From NCBI GenBank assembly GCA_032622095.1, contig CP136062.1:10877710-10941709 (forward strand): a DNA stretch of 64,000 nucleotides. The letters run 5' to 3'. Below are positions 9,488 through 22,800 of this stretch, in pieces. The notes under the pieces are model-generated. The model saw nothing but the letters and a program-made list of their open reading frames with translations. It made no database searches and was not told where the DNA came from. Positions within the stretch are counted from its first letter, which is position 1; every line of letters begins with the position of its first letter. The stretch comes from Siphonodentalium dalli (lineage: Eukaryota > Mollusca > Scaphopoda > Gadilida > Siphonodentaliidae). Position numbers and translations under genes: made by a program.

Positions 9488-9554
9488 CCAATGCATTCTC
9501 TTATATATGCGAGTCAACCATAGGTCGCCTCGCATATATAAGAGAATGCATTGG
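9488..9554. repeat. 67-bp hairpin repeat, copy 1
   Basis: Inverted repeat whose arms are CCAATGCATTCTCTTATATA plus TGCGAG and the reverse, around a GTCAACCATAGGTCGCC centre. It is often bordered by CCTGTG or CACAGG. At least six clear and three decayed copies occur in the window. Confidence 0.9.
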
Positions 9555-9593
9555 CCTAACAATTTTTTATCATTTTTTAAAAACAAATGTTTC

Positions 9594-9706
9594 TTACAAT
9601 TTTTAGGACATAAAATAAAAAACATCCATTACCCTGCAGGGAGCCCCACACACATATATAGACGCATATAGAGGAGTCTCGTCTGCTCATGTTTGTCTGG
9701 GGCCTA
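9594..9706 (+). mobile_element. Single copy related to the 117-bp MITE
   Basis: Shares ACCCTGCAGGGAGCCCCACA ... TCGTCTGCTCATG ... TGTCTGGGGC with a near-identical copy at 54054-54166. It resembles the 117-bp satellite unit, and inverted GGGAGCCCC/GGGGC ends are visible. Confidence 0.6.
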
Positions 9707-9742
9707 ACAATTCTTTACAATTTTAATAATAGTGGTGCCACA

Positions 9743-10120
9743 TTCAAGCCTGAGTTTTGTGTGCCTGTCATTTGCAGAATGAGGTCCCCAGAGGGTGAAT
9801 TTAGCGATGTTATCCCACATAGTGGGCTGGCATCACTAAATTCACCCTCTGGGGACCTCATTCTGCTGAGGCCTCATCTTCTATGGAAAGTATCTCTTCT
9901 ATCAAATTTATTCGCATTGATTCTATTTCTTTTTTGGTTTATTTTGTCTTTATCCCCAAATTGACATACATTGTATTGCCATTTGAACTTCGATCCCATG
10001 ATAGCAGATGAGGCCATGCAGAATGAGGTCCCCAGAGGGTGAATTTGCAGGATAGTGTCACTAAATCACCCTCTGGGGACCTCATTCTGTAAATGACAGG
10101 CACACTAAAATCAGGCTTGG
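9743..10120. repeat. Nested inverted repeat with two internal hairpins
   Basis: Outer arms TTCAAGCCTGA ... GTGTGCCTGTCATTTGCAG (9743-9777) pair with 10086-10120. Each arm leads into a hairpin (9774-9866 and 10019-10089) whose stem is GCAGAATGAGGTCCCCAGAG plus GGTGAATTTA. The middle 9867-10018 also has GAGGCC inverted words. It is the same family as the 256-bp palindrome at 47291. Confidence 0.8.
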
Positions 10121-10178
10121 CCACAGTAGTAGAATACCTACATTGTATTAACCCTTTACCCAACAGAACGGTCCTGTG

Positions 10179-10245
10179 CCAATGCATTCTCTTATATATG
10201 CGAGTCGACCATAGGTCGCCTCGCATATATAAGAGAATGCATTGG
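10179..10245. repeat. 67-bp hairpin repeat, copy 2
   Basis: Same palindrome as 9488-9554, preceded by TTAACCCTTTACC and CCTGTG. A TTAA-flanked carrier element is likely. Confidence 0.9.
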
Positions 10246-10391
10246 CTTAACACATAATAAAAATGATAAAATTGTCAAAGAATGTAGAAAAATATTATAA
10301 AAATATTATAAAAAATGTAAGAAAAAATTATAAAATTGTTAAAGAATGCAAGAAAAAATGGTAAAAAGTGTTAAAAAAGAATTTGTTTAGG

Positions 10392-10458
10392 CAAATGCAT
10401 TCTCTTATATATGCGAGGCGACCTATGGTCGACTCGCATATATAAGAGAATGCATTGG
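10392..10458. repeat. 67-bp hairpin repeat, copy 3
   Basis: Opposite centre orientation (GGCGACCTATGGTCGACTC), with one degraded end (GCAAATGCATT) and CACAGG after the right arm. An A/T-rich segment (10246-10391) separates it from copy 2. Confidence 0.85.
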
Positions 10459-10617
10459 CACAGGGCATAACTATAACCACCACAATGTGGTCAATGAACC
10501 GGTTCCAATGATATCCATATTTGTATGGTGTTATTGAGACAGACAGAATATATTTTAGGCTGTTGAAGCTTTATTTGGGTGTTTTTGGCCGTTTTGTAAA
10601 CGGTTAATTAAGAGATT

Positions 10618-12719
10618 TATCCCACAGGGAGCCTCACACAGATGGAAACATGCACTACAGAGTGTTGTCTGCTGCAGTCTATATGGGACACTCTATATCC
10701 AAGCTTGGTCAGTAATGTACAAGACATCTATCTCAAACCTCACTGATAAAGTTTAATGTTTATCCCACAGGGAGCCTCACACAGGTGGAAGAATGCACTA
10801 CAGAGTGTCGTCTGCTGCAGTCTATATGGGGCTCTCTAACGGGTTAATAACTGAGGTGATATATAAAGTTTAATGTTTAACCCACAGGGAGCCCCACACA
10901 GATGGAAGCATGCACTACAGAGTGTCGTCTGCTACAGTCTATGTGGGGCTCTCTAAAGGGTTAATAACTGAGGTGATATATAAAGTTTAATGTTTAACCC
11001 ACGGGGAGCCTCACACAGATGGAAGCATGCACTACAGAGTGTCGTCTGCTACAGTCTATGTGGGGCTCTCTAAAGGGTTAATAACTGAGGTGATATATAA
11101 AGTTTAATGTTTAACCCACAGGGAGCCCCACACAGATGGAAGCATGCACTACAGAGTGGCGTCTGCTACAGTCTGTGGGGCTCTCTAAAGGGTTAATAGC
11201 TGAGGTGATATATAAAGTTTAATGTTTAACCCACAGGGAGCCCCACACAGATGGAAGCATGCACTACAGAGTGGCGTCTGCTACAGTCTATGTGGGGCTC
11301 TCTAAAGGGTTAATAACCGAGGCGATATATAAAGTGTAATGTTTAACCCACAGGGAGCCTCACACAGATGGAAGCATGCACTACAGTGTGTCGTCTGCTG
11401 CAGTCTATGTGGGGCTCTCTAAAGGGTTAATAGCTGAGGTGATATATAAAGTGTAATGTTTAACCCACAGGGAGCCCCACACAGATGGAAGCATGCACTA
11501 CAGAGTGTCGTCTGCTACAGTCTATGTGGGGCTCTCTAAAGGGTTAATAACCGAGGCGATATATAAAGTGTAATGTTTAACCCACAGGGAGCCTCACACA
11601 GATGGAAGCATGCACTACAGTGTGTCGTCTGCTGCAGTCTATGTGGGGCTCTCTAAAGGGTTAATAACCGAGGCGATATATAAAGTTTAATGTTTAACCC
11701 ACAGGGAGCCTCACACAGATAGAAGCATGCACTACAGAGTGTCGTCTGCTGCAGTCTATATGGGGCTCTCTAACGGGTTAATAACTGAGGTGATATATAA
11801 AGTTTAATGTTTAACCCACAGGGAGCCCCACACAGATGGAAGCATGCACTACAGAGTGTCCTCTGCTACAGTCTATGTGGGGCTCTCTAAAGGGTTAATA
11901 ACAGAGCTGATATATAAAGTGTAATGTTTAACCCACAGGGAGCCTCACACAGATGGAAGCATGCACTACAGAGTGTCGTCTGCTACAGTCTATGTGGGGC
12001 TCTCTAAAGGGTTAATAACAGAGGTGATATATAAAGTGTAATGTTTAACCCACAGGGAGCCTCACACAGATGGAAGCATGCACTGCAGAGTGTCGTCTGC
12101 TCCAGTCTATGTGGGGCTCTCTAAAGGGTTAATAACCGAGGCGATATATAAAGTGTAATGTTTAACCCACAGGGAGCCCCACACAGATGGAAGCATGCAC
12201 TACAGAGTGTCGTCTGCTACAGTCTATGTGGGGCTCTCTAAAGGGTTAATAACTGAGGCGATATATAAAGTGTAATGTTTAACCCACAGGGAGCCCCACA
12301 CAGATGGAAGCATGCACTACAGAGTGTCGTCTGCTACAGTCTATGTGGGGCTCTCTAAAGGGTTAATAACTGAGGCGATATATAAAGTGTAATGTTTAAC
12401 CCACAGGGAGCCTCACAGATGGAAGCATGCACTACAGAGTGTCGTCTGCTACAGTCTATGTGGGGCTCTCTAAAGGGTTAATAACTGAGGCGATATATAA
12501 AGTTTAATGTTTATCCCACAGGGAGCCTCACACAGGTGGAAGAATGCACTACAGAGTGTCGTCTGCTGCAGTCTATATGGGGCTCTCTAACGGGTTAATA
12601 ACTGAGGTGATATATAAAGTTTAATGTTTAACCCACAGGGAGCCCCACACAGATGGAAGCATGCACTACAGAGTGTAGTCTGCTCCAGTCTAAGTGGGGC
12701 TCTATAAAGGGTTAACTGC
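10618..12719 (+). repeat. Satellite array, 117-bp unit, about 18 copies
   Basis: The block AGGGAGCC(C/T)CACACAG recurs every 115-118 bp, 18 times from 10627 to 12637. The first copy (10618-10703) is diverged and separated, with regular tandem units from about 10751. Each unit contains an 84-bp segment from TTAACCCACAGGGAGCC to GGGGCTCTCTAAAGGGTTAA, an imperfect inverted repeat with TTAA ends, plus a 33-bp linker holding GATATATAAAG. The segment looks like a piggyBac-type MITE that was amplified in tandem. No coding. Confidence 0.92.
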
Positions 12720-13800
12720 GGTATAGTTATGGTTTGACCGCAGTTCTAAACACATAATAACCAGTTACTGTGTCAATTACTCAAGGGAGTACAGTACATG
12801 TACAGTAATGCTCTAAATAATCGACTCCTTAAAGGGAGTACAGTACATGTATAGTAATGCTCTAAATAATCGACTCCTTAAAGGGAGTACATGTACAGTA
12901 ATGCTCTAAATAATCGACTCCTTAAAGGGAGTATGGGTACATGTACAGTAATGCTCTAAATAATCGACTCCTTAAAGGGAGTACAGTACATGTACAGTAA
13001 TGCTCTAAATAATCGACTCCTTAAAGGGAGTACATGTACAGTAATGCTCTAAATAATCGACTCCTTAAAGGGAGTACAGTACATGTACAGTAATGCTCTA
13101 AATAATCGACTCCTTAAAGGGAGTATGGGTACATGTACAGTAATGCTCTAAATAATCGACTCCTTAAAGGGAGTATGGGTACATGTACAGTAATGCTCTA
13201 AATAATCGACTCCTTAAAGGGAGTACATGTACAGTAATGCTCTAAATAATCGACCCCTTAAAGGGAGTACATGTACAGTAATGCTCTAAATAATCGACTC
13301 CTTAAAGGGAGTATGGGTACATGTACAGTAATGCTCTAAATAATCGACTCCTTAAAGGGAGTATGGGTACATGTACAGTAATGCTCTAAATAATCGACTC
13401 CTTAAAGGGAGTATGGGTACATGTACAGTAATGCTCTAAATAATCGACTCCTTAAAGGGAGTACAGTACATGTACAGTAATGCTCTAAATAATCGACTCC
13501 TTAAAGGGAGTATGGGTACATGTACAGTAATGCTCTAAATAATCGACTCCTTAAAGGGAGTATGGGTACATGTACAGTAATGCTCTAAATAATCGACTCC
13601 TTAAAGGGAGTACATGTACAGTAATGCTCTAAATAATCGACTCCTTAAAGGGAGTATGGGTACATGTACAGTAATGCTCTAAATAATCGACTCCTTAAAG
13701 GGAGTACATGTACAGTAATGCTCTAAATAATCGACTCCTTAAAGGGAGTATGGGTACATGTACAGTAATGCTCTAAATAATCGACTCCTTAAAGGGAGTA

Positions 13801-16800
13801 CATGTACATGTATAGTAATGCTCTAAATAATCGACTCCTTAAAGGGAGTACATGTACATGTACAGTAATGCTCTAAATAGTCGACTCCTTAAAGGGAGTA
13901 CATGTACATGTACAGTAATGCTCTAAATAATCGACTCCTTAAAGGGAGTACATGTACATGTACAGTAATGCTCTAAATAGTCGACTCCTTAAAGGGAGTA
14001 CATGTACAGTAATGCTCTAAATAATCGACCCCTTAAAGGGAGTACAGTACATGTACAGTAATGCTCTAAATAATCGACTCCTTAAAGGGAGTATGGGTAC
14101 ATGTACAGTAATGCTCTAAATAATCGACTCCTTAAAGGGAGTACATGTACATGTATAGTAATGCTCTAAATAATCGACTCCTTAAAGGGAGTACATGTAC
14201 ATGTACAGTAATGCTCTAAATAATCGACTCCTTAAAGGGAGTACATGTACAGTAATGCTCTAAATAATCGACTCCTTAAAGGGAGTATGGGTACATGTAT
14301 AGTAATGCTCTAAATAATCGACTCCTTAAAGGGAGTACATGTACATGTACAGTAATGCTCTAAATAGTCGACTCCTTAAAGGGAGTACATGTACATGTAC
14401 AGTAATGCTCTAAATAATCGACTCCTTAAAGGGAGTACAGTACATGTACAGTAATGCTCTAAATAGTCGACTCCTTAAAGGGAGTACATGTACAGTAATG
14501 CTCTAAATAATCGACTCCTTAAAGGGAGTATGGGTACATGTACAGTAATGCTCTAAATAATCGACTCCTTAAAGGGAGTATGGGTACATGTACAGTAATG
14601 CTCTAAATAATCGACTCCTTAAAGGGAGTATGGGTACATGTACAGTAATGCTCTAAATAATCGACCCCTTAAAGGGAGTACAGTACATGTACAGTAATGC
14701 TCTAAATAATCGACTCCTTAAAGGGAGTATGGGTACATGTACAGTAATGCTCTAAATAATCGACTCCTTAAAGGGAGTACAGTACATGTACAGTAATGCT
14801 CTAAATAATCGACTCCTTAAAGGGAGTATGGGTACATGTACAGTAATGCTCTAAATAATCGACTCCTTAAAGGGAGTACAGTACATGTACAGTAATGCTC
14901 TAAATAATCGACTCCTTAAAGGGAGTATGGGTACATGTACAGTAATGCTCTAAATAATCGACCCCTTAAAGGGAGTACAGTACATGTACAGTAATGCTCT
15001 AAATAATCGACTCCTTAAAGGGAGTATGGGTACATGTATAGTAATGCTCTAAATAATCGACTCCTTAAAGGGAGTACATGTACAGTAATGCTCTAAATAA
15101 TCGACTCCTTAAAGGGAGTATGGGTACATGTACAGTAATGCTCTAAATAATCGACCCCTTAAAGGGAGTACAGTACATGTATAGTAATGCTCTAAATAAT
15201 CGACCCCTTAAAGGGAGTACAGTACATGTACAGTAATGCTCTAAATAATCGACTCCTTAAAGGGAGTACATGTACAGTAATGCTCTAAATAATCGACTCC
15301 TTAAAGGGAGTACATGTACATGTACAGTAATGCTCTAAATAATCGACTCCTTAAAGGGAGTATGGGTACATGTACAGTAATGCTCTAAATAATCGACTCC
15401 TTAAAGGGAGTATGGGTACATGTACAGTAATGCTCTAAATAATCGACTCCTTAAAGGGAGTACAGTACATGTACAGTAATGCTCTAAATAATCGACTCCT
15501 TAAAGGGAGTATGGGTACATGTACAGTAATGCTCTAAATAGTCGACTCCTTAAAGGGAGTACATGTACAGTAATGCTCTAAATAATCGACTCCTTAAAGG
15601 GAGTATGGGTACATGTACAGTAATGCTCTAAATAATCGACTCCTTAAAGGGAGTATGGGTACATGTACAGTAATGCTCTAAATAATCGACTCCTTAAAGG
15701 GAGTATGGGTACATGTACAGTAATGCTCTAAATAATCGACTCCTTAAAGGGAGTATGGGTACATGTACAGTAATGCTCTAAATAATCGACTCCTTAAAGG
15801 GAGTACAGTACATGTACAGTAATGCTCTAAATAATCGACTCCTTAAAGGGAGTATGGGTACATGTACAGTAATGCTCTAAATAATCGACTCCTTAAAGGG
15901 AGTACATGTACAGTAATGCTCTAAATAATCGACTCCTTAAAGGGAGTACAGTACATGTACAGTAATGCTCTAAATAATCGACTCCTTAAAGGGAGTACAG
16001 TACATGTACAGTAATGCTCTAAATAGTCGACTCCTTAAAGGGAGTACAGTACATGTACAGTAATGCTCTAAATAATCGACTCCTTAAAGGGAGTACAGTA
16101 CATGTACAGTAATGCTCTAAATAATCGACTCCTTAAAGGGAGTACAGTACATGTACAGTAATGCTCTAAATAATCGACTCCTTAAAGGGAGTATGGGTAC
16201 ATGTACAGTAATGCTCTAAATAATCGACTCCTTAAAGGGAGTACATGTACAGTAATGCTCTAAATAATCGACTCCTTAAAGGGAGTACATGTACAGTAAT
16301 GCTCTAAATAATCGACTCCTTAAAGGGAGTACAGTACATGTACAGTAATGCTCTAAATAATCGACCCCTTAAAGGGAGTATGGGTACATGTACAGTAATG
16401 CTCTAAATAATCGACTCCTTAAAGGGAGTACAGTACATGTACAGTAATGCTCTAAATAATCGACTCCTTAAAGGGAGTACAGTACATGTACAGTAATGCT
16501 CTAAATAATCGACCCCTTAAAGGGAGTACAGTACATGTACAGTAATGCTCTAAATAATCGACTCCTTAAAGGGAGTACAGTACATGTACAGTAATGCTCT
16601 AAATAATCGACTCCTTAAAGGGAGTATGGGTACATGTACAGTAATGCTCTAAATAATCGACTCCTTAAAGGGAGTACATGTACAGTAATGCTCTAAATAA
16701 TCGACTCCTTAAAGGGAGTATGGGTACATGTACAGTAATGCTCTAAATAATCGACTCCTTAAAGGGAGTACAGTACATGTACAGTAATGCTCTAAATAAT

Positions 16801-19800
16801 CGACTGCTTAAAGGGAGTATGGGTACATGTACAGTAATGCTCTAAATAATCGACTCCTTAAAGGGAGTACAGTACATGTACAGTAATGCTCTAAATAATC
16901 GACTCCTTAAAGGGAGTACAGTACATGTACAGTAATGCTCTAAATAGTCGACTCCTTAAAGGGAGTACATGTACAGTAATGCTCTAAATAATCGACCCCT
17001 TAAAGGGAGTATGGGTACATGTACAGTAATGCTCTAAATAATCGACTCCTTAAAGGGAGTACAGTACATGTACAGTAATGCTCTAAATAATCGACTCCTT
17101 AAAGGGAGTACAGTACATGTACAGTAATGCTCTAAATAATCGACTCCTTAAAGGGAGTATGGGTACAGTAATGCTCTAAATAATCGACTCCTTAAAGGGA
17201 GTACAGTACATGTACAGTAATGCTCTAAATAATCGACTCCTTAAAGGGAGTATGGGTACATGTACAGTAATGCTCTAAATAATCGACTCCTTAAAGGGAG
17301 TATGGGTACATGTACAGTAATGCTCTAAATAATCGACTCCTTAAAGGGAGTACATGTACAGTAATGCTCTAAATAATCGACTCCTTAAAGGGAGTATGGG
17401 TACATGTACAGTAATGCTCTAAATAATCGACTCCTTAAAGGGAGTACATGTACAGTAATGCTCTAAATAATCGACTCCTTAAAGGGAGTATGGGTACATG
17501 TACAGTAATGCTCTAAATAATCGACTCCTTAAAGGGAGTACATGTACATGTATAGTAATGCTCTAAATAATCGACTCCTTAAAGGGAGTACATGTACATG
17601 TACAGTAATGCTCTAAATAGTCGACTCCTTAAAGGGAGTACATGTACATGTACAGTAATGCTCTAAATAATCGACTCCTTAAAGGGAGTACATGTACATG
17701 TACAGTAATGCTCTAAATAGTCGACTCCTTAAAGGGAGTACATGTACAGTAATGCTCTAAATAATCGACCCCTTAAAGGGAGTACAGTACATGTACAGTA
17801 ATGCTCTAAATAATCGACTCCTTAAAGGGAGTATGGGTACATGTACAGTAATGCTCTAAATAATCGACTCCTTAAAGGGAGTACATGTACATGTATAGTA
17901 ATGCTCTAAATAATCGACTCCTTAAAGGGAGTACATGTACATGTACAGTAATGCTCTAAATAATCGACTCCTTAAAGGGAGTACATGTACAGTAATGCTC
18001 TAAATAATCGACTCCTTAAAGGGAGTATGGGTACATGTATAGTAATGCTCTAAATAATCGACTCCTTAAAGGGAGTACATGTACATGTACAGTAATGCTC
18101 TAAATAGTCGACTCCTTAAAGGGAGTACATGTACATGTACAGTAATGCTCTAAATAATCGACTCCTTAAAGGGAGTACAGTACATGTACAGTAATGCTCT
18201 AAATAGTCGACTCCTTAAAGGGAGTACATGTACAGTAATGCTCTAAATAATCGACTCCTTAAAGGGAGTATGGGTACATGTACAGTAATGCTCTAAATAA
18301 TCGACTCCTTAAAGGGAGTATGGGTACATGTACAGTAATGCTCTAAATAATCGACTCCTTAAAGGGAGTATGGGTACATGTACAGTAATGCTCTAAATAA
18401 TCGACCCCTTAAAGGGAGTACAGTACATGTACAGTAATGCTCTAAATAATCGACTCCTTAAAGGGAGTATGGGTACATGTACAGTAATGCTCTAAATAAT
18501 CGACTCCTTAAAGGGAGTACAGTACATGTACAGTAATGCTCTAAATAATCGACTCCTTAAAGGGAGTATGGGTACATGTACAGTAATGCTCTAAATAATC
18601 GACTCCTTAAAGGGAGTACAGTACATGTACAGTAATGCTCTAAATAATCGACTCCTTAAAGGGAGTATGGGTACATGTACAGTAATGCTCTAAATAATCG
18701 ACCCCTTAAAGGGAGTACAGTACATGTACAGTAATGCTCTAAATAATCGACTCCTTAAAGGGAGTATGGGTACATGTATAGTAATGCTCTAAATAATCGA
18801 CTCCTTAAAGGGAGTACATGTACAGTAATGCTCTAAATAATCGACTCCTTAAAGGGAGTATGGGTACATGTACAGTAATGCTCTAAATAATCGACCCCTT
18901 AAAGGGAGTACAGTACATGTATAGTAATGCTCTAAATAATCGACCCCTTAAAGGGAGTACAGTACATGTACAGTAATGCTCTAAATAATCGACTCCTTAA
19001 AGGGAGTACATGTACAGTAATGCTCTAAATAATCGACTCCTTAAAGGGAGTACATGTATATGTACAGTAATGCTCTAAATAATCGACTCCTTAAAGGGAG
19101 TATGGGTACATGTACAGTAATGCTCTAAATAATCGACCCCTTAAAGGGAGTATGGGTACATGTACAGTAATGCTCTAAATAATCGACTCCTTAAAGGGAG
19201 TACAGTACATGTACAGTAATGCTCTAAATAATCGACTCCTTAAAGGGAGTATGGGTACATGTACAGTAATGCTCTAAATAGTCGACTCCTTAAAGGGAGT
19301 ACATGTACAGTAATGCTCTAAATAATCGACTCCTTAAAGGGAGTATGGGTACATGTACAGTAATGCTCTAAATAATCGACTCCTTAAAGGGAGTATGGGT
19401 ACATGTACAGTAATGCTCTAAATAATCGACTCCTTAAAGGGAGTACATGTACAGTAATGCTCTAAATAATCGACCCCTTAAAGGGAGTACATGTACAGTA
19501 ATGCTCTAAATAATCGACTCCTTAAAGGGAGTATGGGTACATGTACAGTAATGCTCTAAATAATCGACTCCTTAAAGGGAGTATGGGTACATGTACAGTA
19601 ATGCTCTAAATAATCGACTCCTTAAAGGGAGTATGGGTACATGTACAGTAATGCTCTAAATAATCGACTCCTTAAAGGGAGTACAGTACATGTACAGTAA
19701 TGCTCTAAATAATCGACTCCTTAAAGGGAGTATGGGTACATGTACAGTAATGCTCTAAATAATCGACTCCTTAAAGGGAGTATGGGTACATGTACAGTAA

Positions 19801-22800
19801 TGCTCTAAATAATCGACTCCTTAAAGGGAGTACATGTACAGTAATGCTCTAAATAATCGACTCCTTAAAGGGAGTATGGGTACATGTACAGTAATGCTCT
19901 AAATAATCGACTCCTTAAAGGGAGTACATGTACAGTAATGCTCTAAATAATCGACTCCTTAAAGGGAGTATGGGTACATGTACAGTAATGCTATAAATAA
20001 TCGACTCCTTAAAGGGAGTACATGTACATGTATAGTAATGCTCTAAATAATCGACTCCTTAAAGGGAGTACATGTACATGTACAGTAATGCTCTAAATAG
20101 TCGACTCCTTAAAGGGAGTACATGTACATGTACAGTAATGCTCTAAATAATCGACTCCTTAAAGGGAGTACATGTACATGTACAGTAATGCTCTAAATAG
20201 TCGACTCCTTAAAGGGAGTACATGTACAGTAATGCTCTAAATAATCGACCCCTTAAAGGGAGTACAGTACATGTACAGTAATGCTCTAAATAATCGACTC
20301 CTTAAAGGGAGTATGGGTACATGTACAGTAATGCTCTAAATAATCGACTCCTTAAAGGGAGTACATGTACATGTATAGTAATGCTCTAAATAATCGACTC
20401 CTTAAAGGGAGTACATGTACATGTACAGTAATGCTCTAAATAATCGACTCCTTAAAGGGAGTACATGTACAGTAATGCTCTAAATAATCGACTCCTTAAA
20501 GGGAGTATGGGTACATGTATAGTAATGCTCTAAATAATCGACTCCTTAAAGGGAGTACATGTACATGTACAGTAATGCTCTAAATAGTCGACTCCTTAAA
20601 GGGAGTACATGTACATGTACAGTAATGCTCTAAATAATCGACTCCTTAAAGGGAGTACAGTACATGTACAGTAATGCTCTAAATAGTCGACTCCTTAAAG
20701 GGAGTACATGTACAGTAATGCTCTAAATAATCGACTCCTTAAAGGGAGTATGGGTACATGTACAGTAATGCTCTAAATAATCGACTCCTTAAAGGGAGTA
20801 TGGGTACATGTACAGTAATGCTCTAAATAATCGACTCCTTAAAGGGAGTATGGGTACATGTACAGTAATGCTCTAAATAATCGACCCCTTAAAGGGAGTA
20901 CAGTACATGTACAGTAATGCTCTAAATAATCGACTCCTTAAAGGGAGTATGGGTACATGTACAGTAATGCTCTAAATAATCGACTCCTTAAAGGGAGTAC
21001 AGTACATGTACAGTAATGCTCTAAATAATCGACTCCTTAAAGGGAGTATGGGTACATGTACAGTAATGCTCTAAATAATCGACTCCTTAAAGGGAGTACA
21101 GTACATGTACAGTAATGCTCTAAATAATCGACTCCTTAAAGGGAGTATGGGTACATGTACAGTAATGCTCTAAATAATCGACCCCTTAAAGGGAGTACAG
21201 TACATGTACAGTAATGCTCTAAATAATCGACTCCTTAAAGGGAGTATGGGTACATGTATAGTAATGCTCTAAATAATCGACTCCTTAAAGGGAGTACATG
21301 TACAGTAATGCTCTAAATAATCGACTCCTTAAAGGGAGTATGGGTACATGTACAGTAATGCTCTAAATAATCGACCCCTTAAAGGGAGTACAGTACATGT
21401 ATAGTAATGCTCTAAATAATCGACCCCTTAAAGGGAGTACAGTACATGTACAGTAATGCTCTAAATAATCGACTCCTTAAAGGGAGTACATGTACAGTAA
21501 TGCTCTAAATAATCGACTCCTTAAAGGGAGTACATGTACATGTACAGTAATGCTCTAAATAATCGACTCCTTAAAGGGAGTATGGGTACATGTACAGTAA
21601 TGCTCTAAATAATCGACTCCTTAAAGGGAGTATGGGTACATGTACAGTAATGCTCTAAATAATCGACTCCTTAAAGGGAGTACAGTACATGTACAGTAAT
21701 GCTCTAAATAATCGACTCCTTAAAGGGAGTATGGGTACATGTACAGTAATGCTCTAAATAGTCGACTCCTTAAAGGGAGTACATGTACAGTAATGCTCTA
21801 AATAATCGACTCCTTAAAGGGAGTATGGGTACATGTACAGTAATGCTCTAAATAATCGACTCCTTAAAGGGAGTATGGGTACATGTACAGTAATGCTCTA
21901 AATAATCGACTCCTTAAAGGGAGTATGGGTACATGTACAGTAATGCTCTAAATAATCGACTCCTTAAAGGGAGTATGGGTACATGTACAGTAATGCTCTA
22001 AATAATCGACTCCTTAAAGGGAGTACAGTACATGTACAGTAATGCTCTAAATAATCGACTCCTTAAAGGGAGTATGGGTACATGTACAGTAATGCTCTAA
22101 ATAATCGACTCCTTAAAGGGAGTACATGTACAGTAATGCTCTAAATAATCGACTCCTTAAAGGGAGTACAGTACATGTACAGTAATGCTCTAAATAATCG
22201 ACTCCTTAAAGGGAGTACAGTACATGTACAGTAATGCTCTAAATAGTCGACTCCTTAAAGGGAGTACAGTACATGTACAGTAATGCTCTAAATAATCGAC
22301 TCCTTAAAGGGAGTACAGTACATGTACAGTAATGCTCTAAATAATCGACTCCTTAAAGGGAGTACAGTACATGTACAGTAATGCTCTAAATAATCGACTC
22401 CTTAAAGGGAGTATGGGTACATGTACAGTAATGCTCTAAATAATCGACTCCTTAAAGGGAGTACATGTACAGTAATGCTCTAAATAATCGACTCCTTAAA
22501 GGGAGTACATGTACAGTAATGCTCTAAATAATCGACTCCTTAAAGGGAGTACAGTACATGTACAGTAATGCTCTAAATAATCGACCCCTTAAAGGGAGTA
22601 TGGGTACATGTACAGTAATGCTCTAAATAATCGACTCCTTAAAGGGAGTACAGTACATGTACAGTAATGCTCTAAATAATCGACTCCTTAAAGGGAGTAC
22701 AGTACATGTACAGTAATGCTCTAAATAATCGACCCCTTAAAGGGAGTACAGTACATGTACAGTAATGCTCTAAATAATCGACTCCTTAAAGGGAGTACAG

